Assembly (NCBI RefSeq): GCF_001675045.1
Contig: NZ_LYPA01000031.1
Location: 110,903 to 174,902, forward strand
DNA length: 64,000 nucleotides
Direction: 5' to 3'
Source of the DNA: Paenibacillus oryzae
GTDB lineage: Bacteria; Bacillota; Bacilli; Paenibacillales; Paenibacillaceae
In this document: positions 17,483 through 26,460 of the stretch, one piece after another
Position numbering within the stretch: the first letter of the stretch is position 1
How the letters are laid out: the number at the start of each line of letters is the position of its first letter
The notes under the pieces: generated by a model
Seen by the model: the letters and a program-made list of their open reading frames with translations, nothing else
The model's database searches: none
Told to the model about the DNA's origin: nothing
Made by a program: the position numbers and the translations under genes

Positions 17483-17877
17483 AATGACTAACATAGTTGA
17501 AATAGCTAAGATAAAGCGTATACATATGAATTTATCGTTGAAATACTCGTTATATCTCCTTCTAGATTGTTATTTCTAATAAATAATTTAGATAATCGCT
17601 ATTTTATATTGAATGAATAATTAAATAGCATAGTTCATATTAATATGCGAGTGATAGCAGAGAAATAACATGAGTAAATAATTATTAATATAACTCACAT
17701 GAATATTACATGACGGTGGGATCTAGACTGGTGCTTTTTTGGCTCAACCTAATAATCAGTACTTTACAGAAAACACAGCTAAGCGGAAGAACCCTCTGTC
17801 CCTTAGCTTTTCATCTCGGCCCAAGTCAACCGCTGATTTCTGGATTGAGCTTTTTTTGAGAAAATGCAGGGTTTTGT
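17483..17877. other. AT-rich spacer without a recognised gene
   Basis: The stretch 17490-17740 is distinctly AT rich. Apart from the upstream control regions of the asparaginase operon (left) and the sigma-factor operon (right), I see no ORF, hairpin or RNA gene I can support. Confidence 0.5.
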
Positions 17878-18498
17878 ATGTCTTCGGACGTCTATATAAG
17901 TGGAAGGGAGGGGAACCGCATTTTTGACGAGGCATGGATTCGGTCAGTGCGTGAAGATGGACCGGAGCATTTTCGGCCGTTCGTAAAAGCCTACAGCACA
18001 TACATATACAGGACTGTCTACGCCGTGCTGCAATCGCAGCATGATGCCGAGGATGTGACTCAGGAAGTGCTGCTTCAAATCTATCGTTCCCTCCCGGGTT
18101 ATCGAATGGACGGATGGAAAGCGTGGATTACCCGAATTGCCGTCAATAAGGCGATTGATTTCAAAAGAAGCCGGGCGAGGAAGCCGGAGCAATTGATAGA
18201 ATGCCAGGCAATTATGGAGCAGGGATGCGCGGGATTGGTCGAAGGGATGCTGGATGCTGCTCCTTCTCCCGCGGCTGAAGAGATCGCGCTCTTGCATGAG
18301 GAGCATCAACTATTGGTGGAGCGTGTTCATGCATTGCCTCCTAAATACCGGGAGGTCGTCTTGGCCTTTTATATGGACAATAAAAGCTATGAGCAAATTG
18401 CCGAGGATACGGGGCTGGAGAAAAAAAGCGTGGAGTCTCGTCTGTACAGGGCAAGGGACTGGATGAAAAAGCATTGGCGGAAGGAGGATTTTGAATGA
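17878..18498 (+). CDS. ECF-type RNA polymerase sigma factor
   Basis: 206 residues at most. Region 2 reads FVKAYSTYIYRTVYAVLQSQHDAEDVTQEVLLQIYRSL (given here as the DAEDVTQEVL hallmark), and region 4 has LPPKYREVVLAFYMDNKSYEQ. The start is uncertain: ATG 17878 has no good SD. A strong GGGAGGGG (17906-17913) lies downstream, with only an ATT codon (17920) at proper distance, just before IFDEAWIRSV. The stop overlaps the next start as ATGA (18495-18498), the usual sigma/anti-sigma coupling. The target regulon is unknown; autoregulation is usual for such factors but no clear own promoter was found. Confidence 0.88.
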   Translation: MSSDVYISGREGNRIFDEAWIRSVREDGPEHFRPFVKAYSTYIYRTVYAVLQSQHDAEDVTQEVLLQIYRSLPGYRMDGWKAWITRIAVNKAIDFKRSRARKPEQLIECQAIMEQGCAGLVEGMLDAAPSPAAEEIALLHEEHQLLVERVHALPPKYREVVLAFYMDNKSYEQIAEDTGLEKKSVESRLYRARDWMKKHWRKEDFE

Positions 18499-19106
18499 GA
18501 GAAAGCTTGTGCAGCCATATGACAAAGGAACAGCTGCTTGATTACGCCAGAGGCGGAATGGAGCCATGGGAGAGGATGGCGGCGGAGGAGAAGCTTGCGG
18601 ACTGCGAGCGTTGTCTGGAGGTATGGATAGACGTTATGGATAATCAAGAGGCTTTTCCGGAGCTGGAACTGGAGCCGCCTCGCGGATATCCCGACATGGC
18701 GGAACTGGAAGAAAAGGTTCTGGGTAAGCTGACAGAGGAACATCAATCCCGAGCAGCCCTTGCAGCATCCTTGCTTCCGGCGAGTGATTCCGCTTGCGAA
18801 GATATGGAAGAGCTTTTGTCTACACACACCTCTCCGAAGGCGTCCCAAAAGCTTCGTTCCCGCTTTTCTCTGCTTCGAAATCCGGTTGTCCAATATGCGG
18901 TGGCGGCGTCCATTACCTTATTGCTCATGACCTCCGGCATTCTGGGCGGAGTTGCCGGGGAATTGATGAAGCTGGATGAAAGCCGGCAAGAGGAAATGCC
19001 ATATTTAGCCGATGAGCCGCGGGAATTGGAGCCTACCTGGTCGGAGCGCATGATGAATCGCGCTGGAACATGGCTGGATGGTCTGCAAGAGACCCGATTC
19101 AAATAA
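18495..19106 (+). CDS. Membrane-anchored anti-sigma factor, degenerate zinc-finger type
   Basis: 203 residues. The N-terminal 45 residues resemble the ZAS/zf-HC2 anti-sigma domain, with MTKEQLLDYARGGM and ADCERC. The His expected four residues before the first Cys is Lys (EEKLADCERC), so the zinc site looks incomplete. One membrane segment follows (about 130-152, AVAASITLLLMTSGILGG) and an extracytoplasmic tail. It overlaps the sigma gene by four bases and should hold that sigma factor at the membrane until a signal releases it. Confidence 0.75.
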   Translation: MRESLCSHMTKEQLLDYARGGMEPWERMAAEEKLADCERCLEVWIDVMDNQEAFPELELEPPRGYPDMAELEEKVLGKLTEEHQSRAALAASLLPASDSACEDMEELLSTHTSPKASQKLRSRFSLLRNPVVQYAVAASITLLLMTSGILGGVAGELMKLDESRQEEMPYLADEPRELEPTWSERMMNRAGTWLDGLQETRFK

Positions 19107-19130
19107 AGATTGGAGAAAGGAAGAGCTCAT

Positions 19131-20369
19131 TTGAAAAAAAGTCCGTTAGTCGCGTTTTTGTTAGCTTTTATCCCGGGCATGGGGCATGCTTATTTGGGCC
19201 GGTATATTCGCTGTATTCTATATGCGGGAGGTTTCTTTGGTCCAATCGTCATGTTTGTGCTCTTCTCCATCGTAAACGGATACTCTAGCGGTGACATGGC
19301 ATTCGCCATGCTGCTTGTATCCGGCTTTGTAGCTTTTATCAATATGATCGATATGATCTTTACGCTGCTGATTGGCAAGGCTACAGAGGGCCCTCGTTCC
19401 GCGCCGCATTATTCTTCAGGCACACCTGGTGATTACGGCTACGGTGCAGGGTATCCGCACGGCAGCGCTCATGAATATAATGGGGCCGGGGGCTACAGCT
19501 ATTCCAATAGCGCTTCTGGAGGCCCTTATGACGCGCAACATCAACAAGAGAAAACCCGCATAATTCTTTTATCCATCATTCCCGGACTCGGACACATGGG
19601 TATGGGTTTGATGCAGAGAGGCATTACTTTTTTGATCTCCAGCATCGGGTTGTTTGCGATTATCGTCTTTTTGAGCGCTGTTATGAACTCCGGAGCTATT
19701 TTGACCTTTCTGCTGGCGCTGCCCGTCATATGGGTATATGGAATGTTTGATGCAGTCAGTTTGCTGGACGCCAGGCAGCGGGGGCAGGTTGTGCAGGACA
19801 AATCCCTGTTTGACGGTATCGAATCCCATATTGCCTCCGGCACTAAAAACAAGGTGTTGACTATAGCTTTGGCTATATTCCCGGGGGCGGGTCATTTGTA
19901 CCTTGGGCTGCAGAAGCGCGGGCTGCAATTAATGGCGATATTTCTGCTGGGCATTTATATTATGGACACGCTAAGGTTGTCGCTCTTCCTTTTTCTTCTG
20001 CCTCTCTTCTGGTGTTTTGCTCTATTCGACGCCATAAGCCAGATAGGCAGGTATGAGCGGGGCGCTCTTGTTGACGAGCCGTATCTGCCGGTGCTGGTTC
20101 CATATCAGAGATGGATTGGGGTCACGTTGTTTCTGGTGGGCGTATACTTCTTGTTTGATCGGATCATCATGAACGTGATCGGAGACTTCTGGCCGTTTAT
20201 CGCAAGGCAATATCAAATGTATAAATATATGCTGCCAACAGCTATTATCGCCTTTATTATGATCCTGTTAGGCATGAGGCTGGCTTTTGGAAGCAAAAGC
20301 ATTCTGGCTATTGGCAAGCCGCCGCGGCTTGATACGGATTCGGAGAAGAGGGGAGGAGCCTCCTCATGA
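19131..20369 (+). CDS. Polytopic membrane protein with three PGxGHxYLG repeats
   Basis: 412 residues. Three copies of a hydrophobic unit begin with IPGMGHAYLGRY (about 12), IPGLGHMGMGLMQRG (about 147) and FPGAGHLYLGLQKRG (about 250), each followed by two membrane spans. This resembles TM2-like modules. Between the first and second units lies a Gly/Tyr/Ser-rich linker of about 45 residues. TTG at 19131 has AAAGGAAG seven bases upstream; the in-frame TTG at 19110 has none. It is the third gene of the sigma operon, so it is probably part of the envelope response or a sensor; the function is unknown. Confidence 0.7.
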   Translation: MKKSPLVAFLLAFIPGMGHAYLGRYIRCILYAGGFFGPIVMFVLFSIVNGYSSGDMAFAMLLVSGFVAFINMIDMIFTLLIGKATEGPRSAPHYSSGTPGDYGYGAGYPHGSAHEYNGAGGYSYSNSASGGPYDAQHQQEKTRIILLSIIPGLGHMGMGLMQRGITFLISSIGLFAIIVFLSAVMNSGAILTFLLALPVIWVYGMFDAVSLLDARQRGQVVQDKSLFDGIESHIASGTKNKVLTIALAIFPGAGHLYLGLQKRGLQLMAIFLLGIYIMDTLRLSLFLFLLPLFWCFALFDAISQIGRYERGALVDEPYLPVLVPYQRWIGVTLFLVGVYFLFDRIIMNVIGDFWPFIARQYQMYKYMLPTAIIAFIMILLGMRLAFGSKSILAIGKPPRLDTDSEKRGGASS

Positions 20370-21070
20370 ATGTGGACAGGATGATGTCTCCGTTTCCACA
20401 AGGAGCGGAGGCGGCTGGCGGAGGAATGACTCAAACTCGGCGGACATGGCGGGTAGGCTCCTTGTCGATGGGCATTACGCTGATGATGATCGGTACGGCA
20501 TTTGCCGTATCGTTATGGCAGGAATCGGATGTGTACCAATTGCTGCTGTGGGTTGCGCCAATTGTATTCATTTTGCTGGGACTGGAGCTGCTGCTCTATT
20601 TGGCGCTGTCTGGCAAACACAGAGCTGTGATTCAGTATGATTGGTTAAGTGTTCTGTTTGTTGGTCTAATTGGCGTATCCAGTCTTCTTCTGGCTTTACT
20701 GATGTCATCTGGTTTGTTTAGTGAGCTGCAACGTAATTTTAATATGACACAGCGGACGGTTTTTATTGAATCGGATAATCTGGAGGTTCCGGCAACTGTA
20801 AAAAAGATTGTGCTGCAATCCACGGTCTCCATTGCCATAAAAGAAACGGACGCAAATGAAGTGAAGCTGATGGGGCAAGTCCGATTTTGGTCGCCTGACA
20901 AACCGGAAGCCGTGAAGCGGGATTTGATGAACAGTTATGTGGTGGGGGAAACCTTGTTTTTAATAATCGGTGATCTGGACCGCCGCGAAAATGGTATTGC
21001 TCCTGAATATGCCCAATATTCAGAGCTTATGCTGGCGCTGCCGCGCGGATTGGAGCTTGAAGAAAGATGA
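20366..21070 (+). CDS. Membrane protein of unknown function, last gene of the sigma operon
   Basis: 234 residues with three membrane segments (about 30-50, 55-80 and 90-115) and a C-terminal extracytoplasmic domain of about 110 residues that looks beta-rich (VKKIVLQSTVSIAIKETDAN). Its ATG overlaps the previous stop as ATGA. The SD GGGGAGGAG is followed directly by CCTCCTC, which can fold back on it, so translation probably depends on ribosomes arriving from the upstream gene. Family not recognised. Confidence 0.68.
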   Translation: MNVDRMMSPFPQGAEAAGGGMTQTRRTWRVGSLSMGITLMMIGTAFAVSLWQESDVYQLLLWVAPIVFILLGLELLLYLALSGKHRAVIQYDWLSVLFVGLIGVSSLLLALLMSSGLFSELQRNFNMTQRTVFIESDNLEVPATVKKIVLQSTVSIAIKETDANEVKLMGQVRFWSPDKPEAVKRDLMNSYVVGETLFLIIGDLDRRENGIAPEYAQYSELMLALPRGLELEER

Positions 21071-21143
21071 GGAATGCATGGAGCGGCTAGTCTTTAGGCA
21101 ACCCTGAGCATGCTCTTGATGAGATGGAAAGCTGCTTAATGTC

Positions 21144-21200
21144 CTTTAACCCCAAAAAGTTGAAGCGTTCAACATTCGCTTCAACTTTTTGGGGTTAAAG
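21144..21200. terminator. Perfect 24-base-arm hairpin between convergent genes
   Basis: The arms 21144-21167 and 21177-21200 are exact complements over 24 bases with a nine-base loop, and include AAAAAG/CTTTTT. It serves as a bidirectional terminator between the sigma operon and the acetyltransferase gene. Confidence 0.8.
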
Positions 21201-21238
21201 GGTTATTCCAGCTTTTTTGCTGTTTTTAAGCAGGTAGC

Positions 21239-22258
21239 TTAAGTAGCTCGTTCCGCCATTTTTTCGATGACGGATTCAATAGGCGCGAGAATGCGATAAT
21301 GGCCGCGTTCGGGTAAATAGCCGAGCTTTCGATTGATGCTTAAGATTGGTACGTTAAGAGAGTCGTTATCCGTACGAATATAAGCAGCTTTTCGTTCAAT
21401 GCCTAGTTCTATAGCTTTTAGTTTTAGAGCTTGAGCAATTTTACGGCCTCTGTAATCGCGATGGACGGTTGTGTACTCATGATAAAGTCCGTTGGTATCT
21501 TGATTGAAAATAACATTGGTGTAGCCTGCAAAGCGCTCTCCGTCAACCGCAATCAGCACCAGCTCCGGCGAAAAGCCTGTCACCTCCAGATACCACTTGC
21601 GCCAGCTGTCGTAATCCGGCGCGGTTCCCATATAGCCGGGAATATCGGGCATTGTTTCGATGGAAAGCTGAAACAGCTTCTGCAGGCTGTTATCGTCGGA
21701 AAGGTCAGCCAACGTTTTAATAACAAGCCCTGAAGCGGCAAGCTGCTCCTCGGAGGAGGGCAGGTTTTTTGCTTGCTCGCTATCTAAAGGGACAACAGAT
21801 TGAAAAGTATGCCGCTCAACCACAAACCCGCGGTTTTCGGCAAATTGCAAATATTGCGGCTGGTTGTCCCATAAAGCGCTAATTAGTGCTGATGCTCCAA
21901 TCCCTTGACTCCAATCCAGTGCATGCGCCAGCAGCAGGCTGCCGATTCCTTGATTGCGATAGTTTTTGTCTACAATCAGATGGTTGCAAATGTAGCCAGG
22001 CTCCGTCCAGGGCGCTCTCCAGCTGTTGAGATAACCAACTATAACCCCTTCATCGTTAACAGCTACCCGTCTCGTACGGTCATAACCGGCAAGTAGGCCG
22101 TTTTCGTCCTTCCAGGTATGCCCCGTTTCATACATCTTGGCATCTTCGGCCTCCAGAATCTCTGCTGTAACAGGCTCAGAGTTGTCCTGATTTTGCAGCT
22201 GTGCCAATGCCTCGTAATCGCCGGGCAAATCCAGCTCTCTTAAATAAAAAGTCATCAT
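21239..22258 (-). CDS. GNAT-family N-acetyltransferase with two tandem GNAT folds
   Basis: 339 residues. The first GNAT domain (about 5-165) has NHLIVDKNYRNQGIGSLLL, containing the acetyl-CoA-binding RNQGIG. The second (about 185-330) has TTVHRDYRGRKIAQALK with RGRKIA. Twin-GNAT proteins include mycothiol synthase and several detoxifying acetyltransferases; the substrate cannot be named here. SD GGGAGG ends six bases before ATG 22258. A perfect 22-base palindrome lies 73 bases upstream and may be its operator. Confidence 0.85.
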   Translation of the reverse strand: MMTFYLRELDLPGDYEALAQLQNQDNSEPVTAEILEAEDAKMYETGHTWKDENGLLAGYDRTRRVAVNDEGVIVGYLNSWRAPWTEPGYICNHLIVDKNYRNQGIGSLLLAHALDWSQGIGASALISALWDNQPQYLQFAENRGFVVERHTFQSVVPLDSEQAKNLPSSEEQLAASGLVIKTLADLSDDNSLQKLFQLSIETMPDIPGYMGTAPDYDSWRKWYLEVTGFSPELVLIAVDGERFAGYTNVIFNQDTNGLYHEYTTVHRDYRGRKIAQALKLKAIELGIERKAAYIRTDNDSLNVPILSINRKLGYLPERGHYRILAPIESVIEKMAERAT

Positions 22259-22330
22259 TTAGATCCTCCCTGTTTCTGTTTTCATCTATTTACTCAAGTA
22301 TGACAGGAGGGAAATGGAGGCGATAGGGGC

Positions 22331-22352
22331 CAATTCAGTTATAACTGAATTG
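22331..22352. promoter_or_regulatory. Perfect 22-base palindrome, candidate operator
   Basis: CAATTCAGTTA is followed directly by its exact complement with no loop. It lacks the T tract and GC-rich stem of a terminator, and lies just upstream of the acetyltransferase gene. It is more like a dimeric repressor site (for example of MarR or HxlR type) than a terminator. Confidence 0.55.
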
Positions 22353-22377
22353 TTGGCGCGGCATGCTCTGTGAATGT

Positions 22378-22410
22378 AAAAAAACCGTACCGGAAGCTCC
22401 GGTACGGTTT
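22378..22410 (-). terminator. Terminator of the qox operon
   Basis: AAAACCGTACCGGA and TCCGGTACGGTTTT form a perfect 14-base stem with an AGC loop. On the minus strand it is followed by a T tract, and it lies 86 bases past the qoxD stop. Confidence 0.85.
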
Positions 22411-22495
22411 TAATGCAAGCTGAAGCAAATTTTATTGGCGTTAAAACCTGCTGCTAAACGCGATTACATGCCCTCAAGAGGACGACGTAGCCGTT

Positions 22496-22825
22496 TTATA
22501 CAGCCACTGCATTGTAGGTCATAATCCAGATGGAGCCTCCAACAATGACCAGCAGAATAATAAGGCCCAAAATAAGCGATGTCAAATTGTAACGCGGTTT
22601 TTTCTCTTCGCGCAGATGCATGAAGAAGAGAAGCTGAACGGCGAATTGAAGCACCGCGGCAATCAGAATGATGACGGTATTTGTTTTTTTGTCAAACATC
22701 TCGTTCATGACAACAACGAGAGGAATGATGGTCAGGACGATCGAAAGAACAAAACCGATGATATAAGATTTCAGAGAGCCATGGCTTTCGCCGTGCCCAT
22801 CATGAGCTTGGTTATGGTTGGCCAT
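22496..22825 (-). CDS. qoxD: Cytochrome aa3 quinol oxidase subunit IV
   Basis: 109 residues with three membrane spans, as expected for the small fourth subunit of haem-copper oxidases. It has a His-rich N-terminus (NHNQAHDGHGESHG) and the family motif LQFAVQLLFFMHLREE. It is the last gene of qoxABCD, one base after qoxC. It probably helps assembly of the oxidase rather than catalysis. Confidence 0.9.
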   Translation of the reverse strand: MANHNQAHDGHGESHGSLKSYIIGFVLSIVLTIIPLVVVMNEMFDKKTNTVIILIAAVLQFAVQLLFFMHLREEKKPRYNLTSLILGLIILLVIVGGSIWIMTYNAVAV

Positions 22826-22826
22826 C

Positions 22827-23483
22827 TTACATCACCCCCATCAGATAAACAATCGTAAAGACGAAAATCCACACAACATCAAGGAAATGCCAGTACAAGC
22901 TGATAATATTTACTTTACGTTTTGTAACCGGCGTAATGCCGCGTTTGGAAAGCTGGATAATCAATGCGATCATCCAGACAAGGCCAACCGATACGTGAAG
23001 GCCGTGCGTGCCGACCAGTGTAAAGAAAGCCGACCAATAAGCGCTGGTGCCGATATTGGCTCCTTCATTCACGAGGTGGATGAACTCGGTGGCTTCCAGA
23101 TAGATAAAGGACGCGCCAAGCAGGGCGGTAACGATCAACCAGCCGATCAAGCCGTTTTTGTTGCCTTTGTTCATCGACAGAAGCGCAAGGCCGCTGGTGA
23201 AGCTGCTTGTTAGCAAAATAAAGGTCGATGCGATGATGCCCGGCAATTCAATCAGATCGCCTCCGGTTGGTCCTCCGGCTACGTTAAGGCGAAGAACGGC
23301 GAAGGTTGCGAATAAAGTACCGAACAGGATAACGTCCGTAATTAGAAACAGCCAAAAGCCGAATGTTTTGAGCTCTTCCTGATCATGATGGCCATGGTCG
23401 TGATGACCGCCGTGATGTTCGTGATGTCCGCCTGCGGCGGGGCTGCCGTGCGCCACGGCAACTTTATGCTTTTTCTGTGCCAT
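22827..23483 (-). CDS. qoxC: Cytochrome aa3 quinol oxidase subunit III
   Basis: 218 residues with five membrane spans, the short form of subunit III. Conserved stretches include FGFWLFLITDVILFGTLFA, LEATEFIHLVNEGANIG and LVGTHGLHVSVGLVW. The N-terminus is very rich in His (HHEHHGGHHDHGHHD), which is common in this group. Its ATG overlaps the qoxB stop by one base, so the two are coupled. Confidence 0.93.
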   Translation of the reverse strand: MAQKKHKVAVAHGSPAAGGHHEHHGGHHDHGHHDQEELKTFGFWLFLITDVILFGTLFATFAVLRLNVAGGPTGGDLIELPGIIASTFILLTSSFTSGLALLSMNKGNKNGLIGWLIVTALLGASFIYLEATEFIHLVNEGANIGTSAYWSAFFTLVGTHGLHVSVGLVWMIALIIQLSKRGITPVTKRKVNIISLYWHFLDVVWIFVFTIVYLMGVM

Positions 23484-25471
23484 TAATGTGCCCCCCTTGC
23501 CGCGGCTTCTGTACGTTCAATTTCATCAACAGGAACATAATAATCGGTATTATAGGTAAACGAGCGAACGAGCATGCAGACAATTACCCCGATCAGTCCC
23601 GGAATAACCATCCATGTCCAATCCCACACAAACCCGAAGCCGGCGATGAACCAGAAGAAGGACATCACAAACGGCACGCCGGAGTTGCGAGGCATATGGA
23701 TCGGCTCCAGAGGAGCTTGCTCCGCCTTGGCAACATGCGGAAGCTCAGGCTCGCCCTTTCGGCGGCGTTCCTTCTTCTCCCACCAATCGTCACGGGAAGT
23801 GACAATAGGCGTACGAGCGAAGTTGTACATTGGGGCAGGAGACGGAATAGACCATTCCAGAGATCTGCCGTTCCATGTGTCGCCAGTTGGTTCTTTTTTG
23901 TAGAAACGAATGCTGTGAGCGATTTGCCATACCTGGAACAGGAAGGCAATACCCATCAGGAAGGCGCCAACCGTGGATACCACGTTAAGCGGCTGCCAGC
24001 CCATATCAAAGTTGTATTCGTTGAAGCGGCGCGTCATGCCCATGAAGCCGAGCGCGTATTGCGGCATAAAGCAAACATAAAAGCCGATGTTCCAGAACCA
24101 GAAGGCCCATTTGCCCAAGCCCTCATGCAGCTTGAAGCCGAACATTTTTGGCCACCAGTAGTAAAGGCCTGCGAAAAATCCGAACACTACGCCGCCGATC
24201 AAGGTCTGGTGGAAGTGAGCAATCAGGAAGTAGCTGTTATGGTACTGGAAGTCCGCAGGCGCAACGGACAACATAACGCCCGTCATACCGCCGATTACGA
24301 AACATGGAATAAAAGCAATGGTCCACATCATCGGGGTTGGGAAGCTTAGCTTGCCTCGGAACATCGTAAATAGCCAGTTAAACACCTTAACGCCCGTTGG
24401 TATTGCGATAATCATCGTTGATACGGCAAAAAACGCATTGACGTTAGCTCCGGAGCCCATGGTGAAGAAGTGGTGGGCCCAGGTGAAGAAGGATACGATA
24501 CTGATTGACATAAGGGCATAAACCATGGAGCTGTATCCAAACAGTCTTTTCTTCGAGAATGTGGATACAATCTCGGAGAAGATGCCGAAAGCTGGCAGGA
24601 CGACTATATAAACCTCGGGATGTCCCCACATCCAGATCAGGTTGATATACATCATCGGGTTGCCGCCGCCGTCCAGGGTGAAGAAATGCGCGCCTGCATA
24701 ACGGTCAAGAAACAGCAGGAACAGCGTTACGGTCAAAATCGGAAATGCCAGAATGATGGTTAAGCTGGAAGAAAGCACGGACCAGGTAAACATCGGCATT
24801 TTCATCAGCTTCATGCCTGGCGCGCGCATTTTCAGGATTGTAACGATAAAGTTAATGCCTGTTGCCAGCGAGCCCATGCCGGAGATTTGAATACCCCAGA
24901 TATAGAAGTCTTGGCCTACGCCGGGACTTCCTGACAGCTCTGAGAGCGGCGGATAAGCAAGCCAGCCTGCATCCGGCGAACCGCCGATAACGAAGGACAG
25001 GTTAAACAGCATAGCCCCGAAGAAAAACATCCAAAAGCTCAGAGAGTTCAGGAATGGGAAGGCTACGTCGCGAGCGCCGATTTGCAGCGGCACTACGATA
25101 TTAAACAAACCAAACATCAGCGGCATCGCCATAAACAGGATCATGATAACGCCGTGTGTTGTGAAAATCTGGTTGTAATGCTCTGCGGTCAGAAACTCTA
25201 GCTCAGGCGCAGCAAGCTGCGTACGCATAAGGAGGGCGTCAACGCCGCCCCGGAACAGCATAAGAATGGAACAGATGATATACATGATGCCGATGCGTTT
25301 GTGATCAACGGAGGTCAGCCATTCCGACCACAGCCAGCGCCACTTTTTAAAATAGGTCAAAACCAATACGACGGCAACGAGAGTTAAGCCGATCGATACT
25401 TGCGCTCCGAGGATGAGGGGGTCGCCCGTCACAAAAAACTCGGAAGAAAATTCCTTGATTTTATCCCACAT
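23483..25471 (-). CDS. qoxB: Cytochrome aa3 quinol oxidase subunit I
   Basis: 662 residues with about 14-15 membrane spans. All haem and CuB ligands are visible: HPEVYIVVLPAFG (the His-Tyr pair), AHHFFTMGSG (the two CuB His) and the haem-ligand stretch YFLIAHFHQTLIGG. The proton channel residues around NLSFVIGGSPDAGW fit the QoxB branch, and the length matches QoxB rather than the shorter CtaD. It reduces oxygen and pumps protons in the cell membrane, taking electrons from menaquinol. Confidence 0.95.
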   Translation of the reverse strand: MWDKIKEFSSEFFVTGDPLILGAQVSIGLTLVAVVLVLTYFKKWRWLWSEWLTSVDHKRIGIMYIICSILMLFRGGVDALLMRTQLAAPELEFLTAEHYNQIFTTHGVIMILFMAMPLMFGLFNIVVPLQIGARDVAFPFLNSLSFWMFFFGAMLFNLSFVIGGSPDAGWLAYPPLSELSGSPGVGQDFYIWGIQISGMGSLATGINFIVTILKMRAPGMKLMKMPMFTWSVLSSSLTIILAFPILTVTLFLLFLDRYAGAHFFTLDGGGNPMMYINLIWMWGHPEVYIVVLPAFGIFSEIVSTFSKKRLFGYSSMVYALMSISIVSFFTWAHHFFTMGSGANVNAFFAVSTMIIAIPTGVKVFNWLFTMFRGKLSFPTPMMWTIAFIPCFVIGGMTGVMLSVAPADFQYHNSYFLIAHFHQTLIGGVVFGFFAGLYYWWPKMFGFKLHEGLGKWAFWFWNIGFYVCFMPQYALGFMGMTRRFNEYNFDMGWQPLNVVSTVGAFLMGIAFLFQVWQIAHSIRFYKKEPTGDTWNGRSLEWSIPSPAPMYNFARTPIVTSRDDWWEKKERRRKGEPELPHVAKAEQAPLEPIHMPRNSGVPFVMSFFWFIAGFGFVWDWTWMVIPGLIGVIVCMLVRSFTYNTDYYVPVDEIERTEAAARGAH

Positions 25472-25500
25472 GATGGAATCTCCTTTCGTGAGCGGTAACC

Positions 25501-26460
25501 TTAATGCCCCGCATGCTCATTTTGAGTTGAATTAGTGTTGAATGCGGTTTGCGAATCATCCGTTTTGGGATCGCTGGCCGAAGCGCCGTGATGCCCGTGG
25601 CCTCCGCCGCCTTCCTCAACATATTGCGTTACAATTTTGTCGAACAGACCTTCCGGAAAGCTGGAGAACAGTTGAACATCCGATGGTCCAGGAGAGGTCA
25701 GCGATTCATAGCCGTCCATTGTCAAGACAGGGGCATCCCCCTTGACTTCGCTAACCCACTTGTCGTATTCCTCTTGCGATACAGCGTCCGCCGTAAAGGT
25801 CATTTGAGCAAAATCCTTGCCGTTAAAGTTAGCGCCGCTGCCGTAGTAGCTGCCCTGCTCATCGGCTTGCAGATACAAGGTCATCGCCATCCCCGACATG
25901 GAATAGAGCTGTCCGCCAAGCTGCGGAATCCAGAAGGAATTCATTGCCGTATCCGCTGTCAATTGGAAACGGATGGGCACCCCTTCAGGGAATTTGATAT
26001 AGTTGACTGTAGCGATGTCCTCGTCCGGATACGTAAACAGCCACTTCCAGTCCATTGACGTTGCTTGAATCGTGATGGGCTGCTTATCGGATTCGAGAGG
26101 TTTTGACGGCTCCAGCATGTAGGTGTAATTCACGGTTACAACGCCAATGATAGCGATAATAACGATCGGAATGGCCCACCAGGTAGCCTCAAGCTTTGTA
26201 CTGTGCTCCCAATGCGGCTGGTAGGAAGCTTTTCTGCCCGGGCGATCACGGTAGCGCCAAACGATTATGGCTGTCAGAATCAGAACCGGAACGATAATGA
26301 TGGCGCACAAAAGAGTTGTAATAATGATTAAATCTTTTTGCGACTGGCCGATAGGCCCTTTGGGGTCCAGCACAATATATTGCGCGCCGCTGCAACCCGA
26401 TAACGCGAATGCCATTGTGAGAAAAAGCACGGTCATAAGCATTCGGTAATAACGTCTCAT
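25501..26460 (-). CDS. qoxA: Cytochrome aa3 quinol oxidase subunit II, lipoprotein
   Basis: 319 residues. A lipoprotein signal ends in LSGC near residue 22, and two membrane spans follow. The periplasmic cupredoxin domain lacks the CuA ligands: where cytochrome c oxidases have Cys-x3-Cys and His, this reads SYYGSGANFNGKDFAQMTF. No cytochrome c domain is fused, so the electron donor is quinol, as in Bacillus QoxA. The C-terminus is His/Gly/Asn-rich. ATG 26460 is preferred, with GAGGAG ten bases upstream; the ATG at 26490 has no SD. First gene of qoxABCD. Confidence 0.92.
   Translation of the reverse strand: MRRYYRMLMTVLFLTMAFALSGCSGAQYIVLDPKGPIGQSQKDLIIITTLLCAIIIVPVLILTAIIVWRYRDRPGRKASYQPHWEHSTKLEATWWAIPIVIIAIIGVVTVNYTYMLEPSKPLESDKQPITIQATSMDWKWLFTYPDEDIATVNYIKFPEGVPIRFQLTADTAMNSFWIPQLGGQLYSMSGMAMTLYLQADEQGSYYGSGANFNGKDFAQMTFTADAVSQEEYDKWVSEVKGDAPVLTMDGYESLTSPGPSDVQLFSSFPEGLFDKIVTQYVEEGGGGHGHHGASASDPKTDDSQTAFNTNSTQNEHAGH

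Noticed and set aside
17857..17892. An ECF-type autoregulatory promoter using CGTC at 17889-17892
   Set aside because: No TGAAAC-like -35 lies about 16 bases upstream; the nearest TGAGAA is 26 bases away.
22496..26460. Naming the oxidase genes ctaC-ctaF (cytochrome c oxidase)
   Set aside because: Subunit II lacks the CuA Cys/His ligands and any cytochrome c domain, and subunit I has the QoxB length, so a quinol oxidase fits better.
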